Shown here piece after piece: positions 1 to 10,735 of a stretch of 64,000 nucleotides of DNA; the stretch's first letter is position 1; every line of letters begins with the position of its first letter. The position numbers were made by a program, and so were the translations under genes. The notes beneath the pieces were generated by a model. That model searched no databases. It saw only the letters and a list, made by a program, of their open reading frames with translations, and was not told the DNA's origin. Source of the stretch: Protula sp. h YS-2021 (taxonomy: Eukaryota; Annelida; Polychaeta; Sabellida; Serpulidae); the NCBI GenBank assembly GCA_949752745.1, contig OX457028.1, positions 7,086,922 to 7,150,921 on the forward strand, in the 5' to 3' direction.

Positions 1-2
1 TT

Positions 3-2182
3 AAGAATGTAGCCAACCAACAGCGAGCACCTTCTGTGATGTATGACGACTTTGAATGTTTCAATTAAAAGCATGAAGAAGGAGACAAGTATCAACATCA
101 TCGTCCAAACAGCTTCGCCTATGTGGTTGTCAGCCAGTACGACATACGTGCACCAGTCGTTTATCGAGGAGACAATGCCGTGAAAGTCTTTTTAGACCAT
201 ATGGTGAATGAGCGTGATCGTATTGTGCGTGGTTTAGAGCTGCCGAAGGATATGGTGATGACTCGTGAGGACTAAGAGAATTTTAAGAACACCGTTGATT
301 GCTACATTTGTCATGAGCCTCTAGGAGCGGATCATATGAGAGATCATGACCATATCAATGGCAAATACCGCGCATAATGAATGCAACTTGCAATTCCGAC
401 ATACAAAGGATCAACAGGGGGATTTTTCCAGAATCTATGTCTGAGTCATGTCCAACCACTAACACTTCAACTTTATTTTCAAGTTTACGTTTAAACGCAG
501 GTTTAAACGGCATGTTTTTAACGTCTTTCCACACGTCAGGTTTAAACCGATATGCAGAATTTATCAACTCAGCGAAGAGGACATTAACGATGAGGATTAT
601 GCTCATGCACAGAAGGTGTGGGATACATTCAACTGTACCACATTCGGTGAATACCACGACCTGTACCTGAAATCAGATGTACTTCTGCTGGCTGACGTGT
701 TTGAAAATTTTCGTCAAGCATGCCTCAATACGTATGAATTGGATCCTGCCCACTACTATGCAACGCCAGGACTGTCGTGGGATGCTATGTTAAAAGCGAC
801 AAAGGGGAAGTTGGAATTGATCAATGACATTGACATGTACCAAATGGTTGAACAAGGTCTACGTGGAGGAATATCTGTGATCACGCGCAAGTATGCAAAA
901 GCAAATAACCCCTACGTAGCAGATTACAATTCTGAGATACCGAAAAACTATCTGATGTACCTTGACGCAAACAACTTGTATGGCTGGACCATGTCACAAA
1001 GCATGCCTCAAAGTAGATTTTTGTGGGTGAGCGAGCCAGAATCCCTCGACTTCATGGCTGTGGCTGAAGATGATGACATTGGATACATTTTAGAAGCGGA
1101 TTTAGAATACCAACATACAATCCATGATCGTCATAATCACTACCCAGTGGCTCCAGAACGGAAATATGTCAAAGTTGGAGAATTATCAGAGCACAGTCAG
1201 AAGCTACGGAAAGATCTGAACATGACAGGCAAACCTAGTGAAAAGCTCATTCCTAACTTGTGTGACAAGAAAAAATATGTGCTTCATTATAGGAATTTGC
1301 AACAGTAGGTCTCACTGTGGTTGAAAGTCACTAAGGTGCATCGCGCCATCATGTTTACACAGAGGAAATGATTTGATAAATACATTTACTTGAACACGGA
1401 AAAGAAAAAATTGGCTAAGAACCCGTTTTAGAAAGACTTCTTCAAACTGATGAACAACTCTGTATTTGGAAAAACCATGGAGAATGTGAGAAAGCGAATC
1501 AATGTTGAACTTGTTCACAAAGAAAAGCGTTTCAAGAAACTTGTGGCCAAGCCTTCTTTCCACAAATTTAAAATTTTCAACGAAGATTTGGCCGCCGTAC
1601 ATTTGCGTAAAGTGGATTTGCTTCTGGATAAACCCATTCAAGTCGGCTTCACCATTCTCGATCTCAGCAAAGTGCTTATGTTTCACTTTCATTACAATTA
1701 CGTCGTGGTCAAGTATCTCAACGCCAAGTTGTTGTTCAGCGACACCGACAGTCTATCTTATGACAAAGAAACGGAAGATTTCTATAAAGATATGCAGCAA
1801 GATGCTGAACTTTTCGACAGGAGTGACTATCCGCCAGTTCATTGCTCATTCGAACGTGAACAAAAAAAAGTGCTTGGGAAAATGAAGGATGAGAAGTCGG
1901 ACATCCCCATTGAAGAGTGTGTTGGACCCAGACCGAAAATATACAGTTTAATGTATTGCGGGAAAGAAAAATGTACGGCCAAAAGCATCACTCAAGCTAG
2001 CCAAAGACGCTTTAAAAATAAGCAGTATAAAGACAGTTTGTTCAACCAAACTCAAACGATGGCCACAGGGCACATCATTCGAAGTCATGATCACCAACTT
2101 TTCTCGGAGAAGCGACAAGCGATACGTGTTGAATGATGGCTATTCCATCTTGTGGCACGGACATTACAAGGCGACATTATAA
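3..2182 (+). pseudogene. Polinton/Maverick protein-primed DNA polymerase B, decayed
   Basis: Family-B DNA polymerase of the protein-primed type, which copies the element's own DNA. The exonuclease motif DFE is at 48-56, and a Cys/His stretch (CYICHEPL, then DHDHINGKY) is near 300-365. The polymerase half runs from about 567: LYLKSDVLLLADVFE near 663-705, motif A region DANNLYGW at 964-987, the NNSVFGKTMENV block at 1453-1488 and the catalytic SDTDS at 1738-1752. Breaks are many: in-frame stops after residue CFN near 66 and near 274, a frameshift near 370, stops at 1306, 1369 and 1429, and a frameshift near 2100 before the last block. A 146-bp foreign segment (421-566) replaces the end of the exonuclease domain. 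A non-functional copy; family assignment is secure from the ordered motifs. Confidence 0.88.
421..566. repeat. Inverted copy of 2504-2649 inside the polymerase
   Basis: This 146-bp segment reads as the exact reverse complement of 2504-2649, including three GTTTAAAC-type palindromic words. It sits where about 200 polymerase codons are missing, so it looks like a deletion repaired with an inverted template patch. Confidence 0.85.
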
Positions 2183-2235
2183 AAGAAGGAGACTCTCCAA
2201 GAGTTATTTGAGGATCTGAACACTGAAGCGTTAAC

Positions 2236-2382
2236 ATGGAAGTTGGAAATCGTAAGAGAGCTGCAACTGATATTGATACTCTTGCTGATACAGTCAAAAG
2301 CCTAAAAGGGAAAAATCCTATCAATACCACCACCAAGAAATTGAAAGTGGAGACCCCGCCAACACCACAGTCGTGGGAGTGA
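2236..2382 (+). CDS. Small basic ORF downstream of polymerase, unknown
   Basis: A 48-codon ORF with ATG start, rich in Lys and Arg near the N terminus (MEVGNRKRAATDID) and Pro-rich at the end. It lies directly after the polymerase remnant in the same orientation. No family recognised; it may be the N-terminal piece of a broken Polinton gene. Confidence 0.25.
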   Translation: MEVGNRKRAATDIDTLADTVKSLKGKNPINTTTKKLKVETPPTPQSWE

Positions 2383-2442
2383 ATGCTTTGTTTAGGAAAT
2401 GGAAGACAAAAAAAAAACACTTCATAAAAGGGTCCTGTCATC

Positions 2443-2712
2443 ATGAATGCATTAGCGTTTAACGGTGGTACTTACCTCGCTGTAAATAACATGAATGAAG
2501 TGATGATAAATTCTGCATATCGGTTTAAACCTGACGTGTGGAAAGACGTTAAAAACATGCCGTTTAAACCTGCGTTTAAACGTAAACTTGAAAATAAAGT
2601 TGAAGTGTTAGTGGTTGGACATGACTCAGACATAGATTCTGGAAAAATCTTTTACAGGATTACCCAGAGGATTATGATGGAGTTCTGCCAGATACTCCAT
2701 ATACATCATTAA
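2443..2712 (+). pseudogene. Polinton-associated ORF, unknown function
   Basis: An 89-codon open frame beginning MNALAFNGG, containing the block FKPDVWKDVKNMPFKPAFKR whose inverted copy lies at 421-566. It ends in unrelated residues after FYRITQR, so it is probably truncated. No known domain recognised. The codons AAACCT/AAACGT generate repeated GTTTAAAC words. It sits between polymerase and another unknown Polinton ORF, which is the only clue to its role. Confidence 0.3.
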
Positions 2713-2844
2713 TTGACTTTGAATTGAAGAGTTGATGCGCAGTCTTACGATTCTTTGAGGTCATACAGCATCCACGCTGCACCATCATCCGAGTATAAAT
2801 ACCCTTTCACAGACAATAAAAACTAATAACAACTGTTGAACGAG

Positions 2845-3426
2845 ATGGAGGACTTTTTATCAGATTATGAACTCATTACAGATGGATTCTCATATATGAG
2901 AAACGCATGTGGTGACATTGTGCTCAGACATTTTGGAAAGTATACCTGTATCATGCTATCACCTGAAGAACAATCCGTGTTGAAGGACCATCTAGAGAAG
3001 CTGAGGATACCTGGCTTTCTCCTTGTACTCTCAAATGATTTACAATTGCGTGATACTAAGAACTGTCTAAACGTGTTTGTACAATTTCGCCAACATGACG
3101 AGCTTACAGAACACTACGACTACATCACCTTTAGCACAGTAGAATGGAACGCGCTGTTACAAGCATTGGATTGGGAAGAACCTGACACTTGAATTCAAAG
3201 AGGCAAGAGTGCAATTCAATCGGGGTCCATTGAGCTGACACATCCTATGTGGGTTATGGTGATGGACATAGACATGAATGAAGATGGATATGAACTGAAA
3301 CTGTCTGAACATGAAACTGTTAAAATTATAAAGTTTGGGAATGTGAGTTATGTGAGTTTTCATAGCATTTACAAACGTGGGTATAATGTCTATGACACAT
3401 ATATTAATTTAGATCGTAATGAATAA
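2845..3426 (+). pseudogene. Polinton-associated acidic protein, one in-frame stop
   Basis: From ATG 2845 the frame encodes an acidic N-terminal half ending WEEPDT, then a TGA at 3190, and continues in the same frame to TAA at 3424 (end block YDTYINLDRNE). Treated as one gene it would be about 190 residues; one nonsense mutation splits it. No family recognised. An AATAAA at 3507-3512 lies just downstream and could be its polyadenylation signal. It converges on the protease gene of the opposite strand. Confidence 0.4.
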
Positions 3427-3833
3427 TACTCATTTATCAATGTATTGGATGCATTTGTAAAAAAGTTTGTAAAATAATTGTTTGACATGTAAATAATGTA
3501 TAAGACAATAAAAAGAAAGTTGTATGAAACTTGTTTTTTCATTTATCATAAATGAAATTTAATAATTACCATAGCTTAACTAATATAACTCTATATACAA
3601 CATTAATAAAACAATTACCCAAAAGAGCTTAATACAAGATTAATAAAAATGGTTTATAATGTTTACATACAAAATCCTTTACATTAAAATCACCACCACT
3701 TCTTTTCAATACATCTGCAATATCAAACATACTCTGATCTCTAACTCTATGCAATATATAATATGCACAATAAAATCACATGTAGATGATATCGGTGTTT
3801 GTAATGATATGGCATTAAACATATAGTCATTAC
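3427..3833. other. Intergenic space between convergent Polinton genes
   Basis: AT-rich, no ORF of note. Contains AATAAA at 3507 for the + strand gene and runs up to the truncated end of the - strand protease. Confidence 0.5.
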
Positions 3834-4073
3834 TTAAAAACGTTTTAAACGATTATCTAGAGGTAAAAGTCCATAAGAGTCAAAATATTCTACAGGGTCT
3901 TTGTCAAAATACACTGCCACCCAATGCTCTCCTGGACCATCATGATCGTCTGTGCTGATGACAGAGGCACTGCTTTGTAAAGACGGTAACTGGTCCATGG
4001 AAAACACACCTTGAAACAAATCTTTTGTCATCCAATCATGGGTCAATATGGCATCAATCTGCTTCGTGTTCAT
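3834..4073 (-). pseudogene. Polinton adenain-like cysteine protease, truncated
   Basis: 79 codons matching the first half of the adenovirus-type/Ulp1-fold maturation protease carried by Polintons. The hallmark GEHWVAVYFD with the catalytic His, and EYFDSYG, are both present; the C-terminal half holding the catalytic Gln and Cys is missing, so it cannot be active. In the family this enzyme processes virion proteins. Its ATG overlaps the stop of the upstream capsid gene by four bases (ATGA), a compact virus-like arrangement. Confidence 0.75.
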
Positions 4074-4625
4074 GACTGGTAGTCGAATTGAATGCTGCGA
4101 TTTGCACTTATTTCAATAGTGATATCAAATTCAGCATAGACTATGACAGTGACTGTATTTTTCAAGGCCCCGGCAAAATTCATCTCCAGCCGCAAGTTTC
4201 CATGTTTGATAAGGGGATAGTGGTCATCACCGCTCAGAATGGAGACTTTCTTCCGAGTCATGAATAAGGTGAAAAATAATGCCGGTATAACCATGGGTAT
4301 TGCTACTATGTGATACCAATTGATCATTTTAAAATAATTCAATATTAGACCATAACCCATTAAGCAAATTGATGCATGATACATTATCATCTGCACCACA
4401 CGCTGTTCCACCACCCTTTACAAAGCAGCATACAATACGAAGTTTGCTATTCTTTAAATCTAGATATTCTTCTGTACTTGTATAAATGTAAAATTCTATT
4501 GGAGCACCCTCTCTAATGGTAGTCAGTGATTTATAGTACACATTTTAACCTTTTCCTGCAGCAGCTTGTGTTGGTGGTATGTGAAACCATTCCAATGGAG
4601 AAAGACTTCATTCACAAGAATGATT
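4073..4625 (-). pseudogene. Polinton capsid protein (F54H12.2-like), internally deleted
   Basis: Both ends of a well-known Polinton capsid family are present but the middle is gone. The N-terminal part has IPPTQ, a stop, then LTTIREGAPIEF and EEYLDLKNSKL (about 4595-4410). The C-terminal part has LIKHGNLRLEMNF and VIVYAEFDITIEI ending FDYQS (about 4232-4073). Several hundred codons between them are deleted and the two parts lie in different frames. The family is predicted to form the double jelly-roll shell; which capsid role applies is from memory. The order capsid then protease on this strand is typical of Polintons. Confidence 0.6.
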
Positions 4626-4644
4626 ATGAATCAAAGACATTTTT

Positions 4645-4830
4645 TCAAAAAATATCTTTTTTATGTTTTGTAGATGTTATAGGTCTGGCTGCTTTTCGTC
4701 TTCTGGCACTTTTCGTCGGTTGCACTCTTTTTTATCCTTCTAACACATCACCAATCACATGCTGTTCAACTCGGCCCGTAACATCTTTCGCGACATTTTT
4801 TACAGCTGGATCGTGTGTGTAGGCTTTCAT
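4645..4830 (-). pseudogene. Polinton small basic protein remnant
   Basis: ATG at 4830 on the minus strand starts MKAYTHDPAVKNVAKDV, then ASP/Glu-poor sequence, a stop after VIGDVLEG, then SARRRKAARP and an end at KHKKDIF. Polintons commonly encode a short Lys/Arg-rich protein with a helical GDVLEGK-like block and a DIF(G) tail just upstream of the capsid gene; position and motifs fit. One in-frame stop makes it a pseudogene. The role (virion core?) is inference. Confidence 0.45.
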
Positions 4831-4975
4831 AATGCTTTTGGTCGATAATAAAGTTTACAGATCACCTTTCCAGTTTAAAATGTGACATTATGACCTGTGT
4901 CATCCTTAATATTCATTTCTATCACGTCAAATGTGGATGTGTTCACAGGAACATAATGAGGTTCTTCATAAGGTT

Positions 4976-5560
4976 TCATAGTTTCATAGTTTCATCACCA
5001 TCAACACCTTCAATGGGGACAGAACGTAGCAAAGGAACACAATAATCTCCAACAACTTGTGGTTCACAAATACTGCAATACACATAAAGTGTATAAAATC
5101 CATGTTTCACATCTGCTTGATGTTCAGCAGGGCCAGATTGTCTATACCATTGATGTGGTATAAATCCTAAAATCTCGGCTAATACAGTAGAAAAGACAAT
5201 TTCATTATCATCTGTCAAAATAAGAAAAACTCTTCGTCTAATTTTATCATACTTAAACCGAATAGAGCTTGCATCTAAAGAGAAGTCTATATCTTCATTA
5301 ACTGCAGCACATATTTCTTGCATGGATCTGTAGTAACCATATGGAATTGTAACTTGATGAAGCGTATCATTTAATGATTTCCGATATTGGATGTAATATT
5401 CCATTCCATGTTTCATGGTTGTCCATGTATGTGGATACTGAATTCCAGCTAAGGCTACTTCATATTTTCCTTTCAAATAGATAGTTCTAGGCATATTAAT
5501 TTGATAAGTAGAAGCCTTGTTGTTTGGATATTAGCATTAGTGGGTAAAATAATGTAAAAA
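4976..5560 (-). pseudogene. Polinton structural protein with EVALAGIQYPHTW block
   Basis: 172 open codons from MPRTIYLKGKYEVALAGIQ, preceded in another frame by the family's usual lead-in (near 5550-5500), so the N terminus is frameshifted. The family recurs in metazoan Polintons with a conserved L-x-G-x-WEVGL-x-EIQYPHTW block and has been interpreted as the minor capsid/penton-like component; I rely on memory for that. The region runs in step with capsid and protease on the same strand. It ends ETMKL next to a local ATAGTTTC duplication at 4976-4995. Confidence 0.55.
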
Positions 5561-5810
5561 CTTGTTGACTACATGATGGCTTAATTGTATAAGTACGTTG
5601 ACGGAATGGATGCGTATATACATAACTTTGTGCATGGCGCGCGCCATCCACACAATGACGTGCATGATGTTTCACACGGTCTGCAGTGTTGCTGTCTGTT
5701 ACTTCTCCTTCACTTGCACACCTTATTTTTACAGGAATATGATTTGTAGTTTTTGTTTCATTTTCTTGACAACAACATAACTCTTTAAGCCGTGTTAAAA
5801 ATTTTCCCAT
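5520..5810 (-). CDS. Cys-rich short ORF upstream of the Polinton structural gene
   Basis: Starts MGKFLTRLKELCCCQ and runs to about FTLFYP, where the frame of the downstream structural protein appears to take over. It may be the true N-terminal part of that gene after a frameshift, or a separate small protein. Its ATG overlaps the stop of the preceding remnant. No domain recognised. Confidence 0.3.
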
Positions 5811-5935
5811 CCTTGAGGAAACTGTCTTTCTTGGCGCTGTTTCATTTCTTTTGTAATGTCTTCACGAGTTGACTTTTTACTAAACATAGGTTTTGGAATA
5901 TTAGAATCTACAATTTCCTGGATAAACTGATTCTA
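5811..5935 (-). pseudogene. C-terminal remnant of another Polinton ORF
   Basis: On the minus strand an open stretch reads QFIQEIVDSNIPKPMFSKK and ends RQFPQGWENF before a TAA, overlapping the next gene's ATG by about 14 bases. The upstream part is lost at the junction with the BEL/Pao element near 5.94-5.97 kb. Function unknown. Confidence 0.35.
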
Positions 5936-5969
5936 GCCATATGATGGTTCTCGTCGTTCATAGATACCA

Positions 5970-7370
5970 TCTAGATTGGGACACACCCCTACCAGACGGC
6001 ATCAAACAAAGATGAGAACATCATTTTTGTGATGCAAGTACTCAAGGGTATGAGCAGTGTTCCTGCATAGGATTTGTAGACAAAGATAATAACATACACT
6101 GCAGATTTCTCATAGAAAAAGCCCGGATTGCACCCATAAAACAAGTAACCATTCCATGGTTAGAGTTGGCGGCAGCAGTTTTATCTGTGAAAATGAGTGA
6201 CTTCCTGACTAAGTAACTGAAAAATACTTCTGGACCGATAGCGAATTGGTTCGAAGAAAGACGTTTCCATGTATATATTGCGAACCGAGCTGATCCGAAG
6301 CCACACTTCACCCGCACAGTGGGGATATGTGAAAAGCCAAGAGAATCCGATTGACTTAGCTTCAAGAGGAGCTGCAGCTAAACAATTATTACAAATAAGT
6401 AAATGGTTTGAAGGTCCCAGCTTTCTTCACGGGAAGACCTTATCAACAGGAAACCTTTAATTCAGCCTCTCTCCAAATGACCCAGAAATAAAAAAAGGGA
6501 AACGCATTCGCTTCATCTATGGCAGACAACGACGACACGCTCCATCGATTCCAATGCTTTCAGAGCAATGGCCCATGGCCCCCTAGTTAAGGGAATTCTG
6601 AAAGAGAAAATCAAATCAGATTGCAAATCCCAAGCGTGCCCTCAGTCAGAATGGAACTGCAACGTAAAGCTGAGATTTAAATCAATAAGGCAGTTCAAAA
6701 AGAGGCGTATTATAAGGAGCTCGAAATATTGAGAAAGGGCACTGAGCGGTCACTAACTTTGAGGAAGCACATTACCTTATATAAGTTAGATTCATTTACT
6801 GACGAGAATGGGATATTGCGAATCGGAGACGAACTCAATATATCCAGCTTTTCAGACCAAATCAAACACCCCATTATGTTACCAAGAAAAAGTTCTACAA
6901 GTGAGCTCATTTCCATGCATTTCCTCACCAAGGTAGGAGTTTCACAATACAGACTATCAGAGATGCTGGTTATTGGACTCATGTCTGCAAGAGACTCGTA
7001 TCAGGCACCATTCAGAAGTGTGCAACATGTCAGAAATTTGGGGGAACTTTACATAACCAGAAAATGGCTCCCTTACCAGAAGACAGAGTAACCCCTACTC
7101 CACCCTTCACATTCTGCGGTGTAGATTACTTCGGACCGTTTTATATTAAAGTAAAAAGGGGCGTTGTGCCTAGATATGGCGCATTGTTCACTTGTTTGAT
7201 GTCAAGAGCAATACCTGTCTAATTGGACGATTCTATGGAAACAGAAGAGTTCATAAACGCACTTAGGTGATTCATTGCAATTCGAGGCCCCATAAGAGAG
7301 TTACGATGTGACAGAGGATCAAACTTTGCGGGAGCAAACAAGGAATTCAACAAGGAGCTCATAGCTTGTA
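5970..7370 (+). pseudogene. BEL/Pao retrotransposon pol, RNase H to integrase (5' part)
   Basis: Reads in changing frames. RNase H begins WDTPLP with FCDAS near 6030 and IPWLELAAAVLSVKMS near 6155-6205; then the Pao-type linker SPAQWGYVKSQENPIDLASRG at 6313-6375. An integrase zinc-binding region follows (HPIMLPRKS near 6870, then C-x2-C near 7020), then the catalytic core with FCGVDYFGPF near 7110 and CDRGSNFAG near 7310. Stops and frameshifts are frequent, so it is dead. The frame is cut at about 7370 by a DNA transposon and resumes after 10735. Confidence 0.8.
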
Positions 7371-7807
7371 AAAAGTGGAAATTTAGTTGCACGCTGAACA
7401 GTCTGTTTTTGTTCACACCACACACACGAATGAAAACAGCTACGAGTGTGAGCGACACGCTTATAGCTACGCACAGGCTATTATTTTGCAGCATACAAAT
7501 CTAGTAAAACCCAAGAAAATTTCACTTTTTCTATAATTTTTTAATCTGTGTTTCTAATGACAGATATATGATATTTATTTGATATTTCACCTACCAGTAC
7601 ACAAATCATTTCGGCACAACTTTCTGAAAATATTTTTTGGATCTAAGAGTTTTTTGCACAGTAAAAATGCAGTTTTATACAGCGACTATTTAAGATTTAT
7701 TGTACATGTGAAATGACAAAACAAAAATAGCTTACCGACAAAAAGCCGTTGTCTCAGATTCTTCATATGGGGGTGAGGTTAAGTAATCCTTGCAGGTATA
7801 TATCCAT

Positions 7808-8020
7808 TTAGTTATCAGTGGTGTATTCTTCTAACATGTGGTGTTTTGGGACTATTTGAGAAGCAATATGTGCCCGATAATAAGCCATATACTCGTCAAT
7901 TGACCGCTCTGTTTCTGGAATATCATTCAAAGGTATTGTTAGAGAATGACCAATATTAGTATGAACCTTAGCAAAAAGGCCGTTTAGAGTTTTAAATATA
8001 TTCGCGGCATCTTCGGCCAT
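7808..8020 (-). pseudogene. RAG1-like transposase, C-terminal part
   Basis: 70 codons, MAEDAANIFKTLNGLFAKVH through MAYYRAHIASQIVPKHHMLE to the stop. The PK-x-H-x-LE signature is usual near the C-terminal catalytic region in this family. The remaining 400 bases to the left terminus have no ORF. Confidence 0.4.
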
Positions 8021-8299
8021 TTTTTCTATTTTATAATCGCATTAATTCTCCTAAATTAATAGCTTCTCGTACAATGCTGTCGTACAGCTCAGTATACACT
8101 TTCTCTGTCAGATACTTTGCACAGTGATTGCCCACAAATGAACGCGAGTGATATGCTTAAATTTTTATTTTATGCTTGTTTAAAACTTTCTCCAAATTTG
8201 CAACAATTGGGCCGTTGTACTTATTTAATTTTATCTCTTCAGCTTTATTTTCTCTCTGAATTAAATGGATTTGAATTTTTCTATTTTACAACCTGTGCG

Positions 8300-8500
8300 A
8301 GCAATATAGTGTGCGACTTCTCAATCGATTTTGTGACATTCGTTTTCTAATTCGTCTTGATGCCGTTTTACTAAGCCAAGCAAAATATACAAGTACGGCA
8401 GTGTAACGTGCGATATGGGTATTTCCCAGATAGGGGCATTAACAACATTGAAATAGCATGATGCCAAACTTTTTTTTAGCTTTCCCTTTCGTAACAAAAT
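8300..8500 (-). pseudogene. RAG1-like transposase, middle part
   Basis: In another frame from the previous piece the strand reads PIWEIPISHVTLPYLYILLG then ENECHKID. In the same protein family a P-x2-IP-x7-LHI-x-LG block with a later C/H-x-ID lies after the zinc C-x2-C, so this continues the gene after a frameshift near 8480. Confidence 0.45.
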
Positions 8501-8900
8501 TTTTATGATTTTTGCTAATACTTTTAATACTTTTAATACACCCTCTAATATCTCGCTCAATTTGTAAATCCCGCCAGTTTATTTCACACCAAAGACAATG
8601 CGTTCCTTTGGCTCCTGACAGTCCGTACGCATTTGACAAAAAGGCATAGTCATCGCGTAAGAACACTCGAATACTCTTTTCTTTCCACTTCAGTGTTTGC
8701 AACTTTTCTATTTCCCTTTTGTATTGGCCAAGAATTTCTTTCAAGTTTATGTGAAGGTCTTTTGCAGAAAAAGCATCAATTATATTAAAGTGTTCTCTCG
8801 AGAATTTGGTTTTTCAAGATTTAAGACTTGCAAGCATACTTTAAAGCTATCACGCCCCCCACCCCAAAGCCTGCTCCGATTTTTATCTAGATTTCATCAG
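8439..8900 (-). pseudogene. RAG1-like/transposase catalytic core, first part
   Basis: Contains a Gly-rich motif where the first catalytic Asp is expected; here it reads GAGFG with the Asp apparently changed, followed by a frameshift near 8845. Then come SFKVCLQVLN, PNSRE, LKEILGQYKREIEKLQ and the block RVFLRDDYAFLSNAYGLSG followed by a C-x2-C (LWC). RAG1 has the same order of features around its zinc site, and many invertebrate transposase-like proteins share the GDY-x-FL-x3-YGLSG block. Assignment to the RAG1/Transib-like DDE superfamily is inference from layout. Confidence 0.5.
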
Positions 8901-9344
8901 GCATAATTCCTGATTTGTGTTGCAATCTTCCGAAACTCTCATAGTTGTCTAACAATTTCGTGGTAAACGTGGCTAGATCAGTTACATATACATGAGGAGT
9001 ATCTTTAAAAATGAGTACGTGATCGCTGTCAATTGACGATGCAGTGTCTTTGAATCCGAGTGTAACATATCTGTTGCTAAGTTTTTGTGTAATAACTCAG
9101 ATCTAAATGATCTAAGCCCTTCTTTCAATTGACGCACAAAAGTGTTTTAAATATCTAGTGTTTTTTCTCATTTGATTTCCGATCATTCCAATAGACATTT
9201 TCTTGGCAAGAACCGTTTTTTTTTGTTTACATGTACATTTTTTCGTAAACCTGCTTTATCCAAGATGGCATTTTGTTTCATTTTTTCTCAAATACTTGAG
9301 TTCATGCACAAGTAATTGGTTTTTCTGTTCTCGGCCCGTACCCG

Positions 9345-9776
9345 TCACTGTCTGTCTAAATTTTTCCAGCAAATCAATTCTATTTCGCTTTGTTTTCTTA
9401 GAAGACAGCTCAGTTGTTCGTCGTGCATTTGTAATTTTTTAAAAATGATTGGTTGACCTATAGTATGGGTATGCAACGTTTTGCTGTCTGGCGAAAATTG
9501 CAGAATTCGCTTGGTTACTTGTGAATGTTTATTTCTGACGTCTCTGTCAACTGGCCAAGTGTTTTGCAAAGTTTCGTTTGTAGATGGACTAATAGGAGAC
9601 GTTTGAATCGCAATTTCTTGTTTCTTCGCTAAACGCGGACTTCTCTGCAACGGTGTTAGCACAGTTTGATTTTGATCTAATGAGCGCTTTGGTGTTTCAC
9701 CCAACTTTTTTCGGAGAGCGTAGTAATACTGTTTCACAACTTTCTGCTGTAACAGTTGATAGAGTTTCATTGTCAC
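9345..9776 (-). pseudogene. RAG1-like transposase, linker region
   Basis: 143 open codons overlapping the end of the previous piece by four bases. Basic, Gln- and Ser-rich (SPRLAKKQEIAIQTSPISP), coiled-coil-like at the end (KKLQMHDEQLSCLLRKQSEI). No catalytic motif. It lies between the zinc region and the catalytic pieces on the same strand, so it is read as the linker of the same broken gene. Confidence 0.4.
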
Positions 9777-10183
9777 ACCTTGCTTTGACGTCGCCGTTGC
9801 TTTCTCTTTTTTATATCTAAAATATGCAATCCCACTTGTTTGATCAAACTGTTTGCAAACGTTGCATTTTTCAAGACCCCGCCTATGCTTAGACCATTCG
9901 AAAACTTTAATTTGCGTTCGTTTCCATTTCGGTTATGATCTATCGTTATGCATTTTTTGTAGCATTTTGTGCAAAATTTTTTTGTATGTACATCATCTTC
10001 ATCCTTGCTAACATTTACACCAAAAACGTTTTGTGCAACGTAATTTTTCAGTTTTGCTGATCTTCTTTTGCTTCGCTTCTCGCGAAAAGTAAGTAAACAT
10101 CGTACTGTTTGAGACGCATAGCCAGAATGAAACAACAATGCTACGGTAGTGAAAGTTGTGAAATGTTGTTTACACACGTGCAC
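9773..10183 (-). pseudogene. RAG1-like transposase, N-terminal zinc region
   Basis: 136 codons starting MHVCKQHF. A central block NVFGVNVSKDEDDVHTKKFC then TKCYKKC follows the same spacing as the vertebrate RAG1 N-terminal region (basic stretch, hydrophobic VF-x-I-DV, D-x-D-x-[IV]H, FC-x2-C). A later CNVC-like site is lost. Molluscan N-RAG-TP elements are reported to encode just such an N-terminal RAG1-like protein (from memory). The reading frame breaks at the end and continues in the next piece. Confidence 0.55.
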
Positions 10184-10735
10184 TCATTAATTATCGCAAA
10201 CAGTGCCTGTATGCCAGATCACAGCCAGTAACCATAGCAACCAGTGCCATATAAGTGCTGTTCGCTTTAGCTTAGCACAGAAATTTGACAGCAGTGATAT
10301 AAACACCACATAGTTTGAAGCACTAAATCTTCACTCAATTTACACGTCATCAAGAAGATAAGGAAATAGGCTTTCCAATGATGTATTACTTGACACATTT
10401 TTCAGGACTCATCATGGTGTGAAATCATGGTGTGAAGATGAACTTTCTTTGCAATTTTCAGTCAATTTCTTTACACAAAAATGTTGAATTTTTTACTTTA
10501 AACAATTATTATCATGATTATCTATACTCTATTTTTAACATAATTTCACATATTTTACTTTTATTATTCTTCGGCAAAATTGTCAAGTTTCATTTCTTAA
10601 GTCAAAAAATTGCTTTAATAAACACGTAAAAAGTAAAGTATATGCAAAATAATGAAAAGATAAAGTAGGCAAATACAGACTAACTGCGTGAGTGTGTGTA
10701 TACAAAAGCAGGTTTCGAACTAAATTTCCACTTTT

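Larger units (their letters stand above)
7371..10735 (-). mobile_element. RAG1-like (N-RAG-TP-type) DNA transposon inside BEL/Pao integrase
   Basis: An 18-bp perfect inverted pair, AAAAGTGGAAATTTAGTT at 7371-7388 and its complement at 10718-10735, bounds 3.36 kb. Looser similarity (TTTTGT..ACAC..CACAC) continues inward. The integrase reading of the BEL/Pao element stops and resumes exactly around these ends. Inside, the minus strand carries pieces of one transposase of RAG1-like layout. No clean target duplication was found. The position shows it inserted after the retroelement. Confidence 0.6.

Noticed and set aside
4526..4822. 98-codon plus-strand ORF
   Set aside because: Antisense to Polinton capsid and basic-protein remnants.
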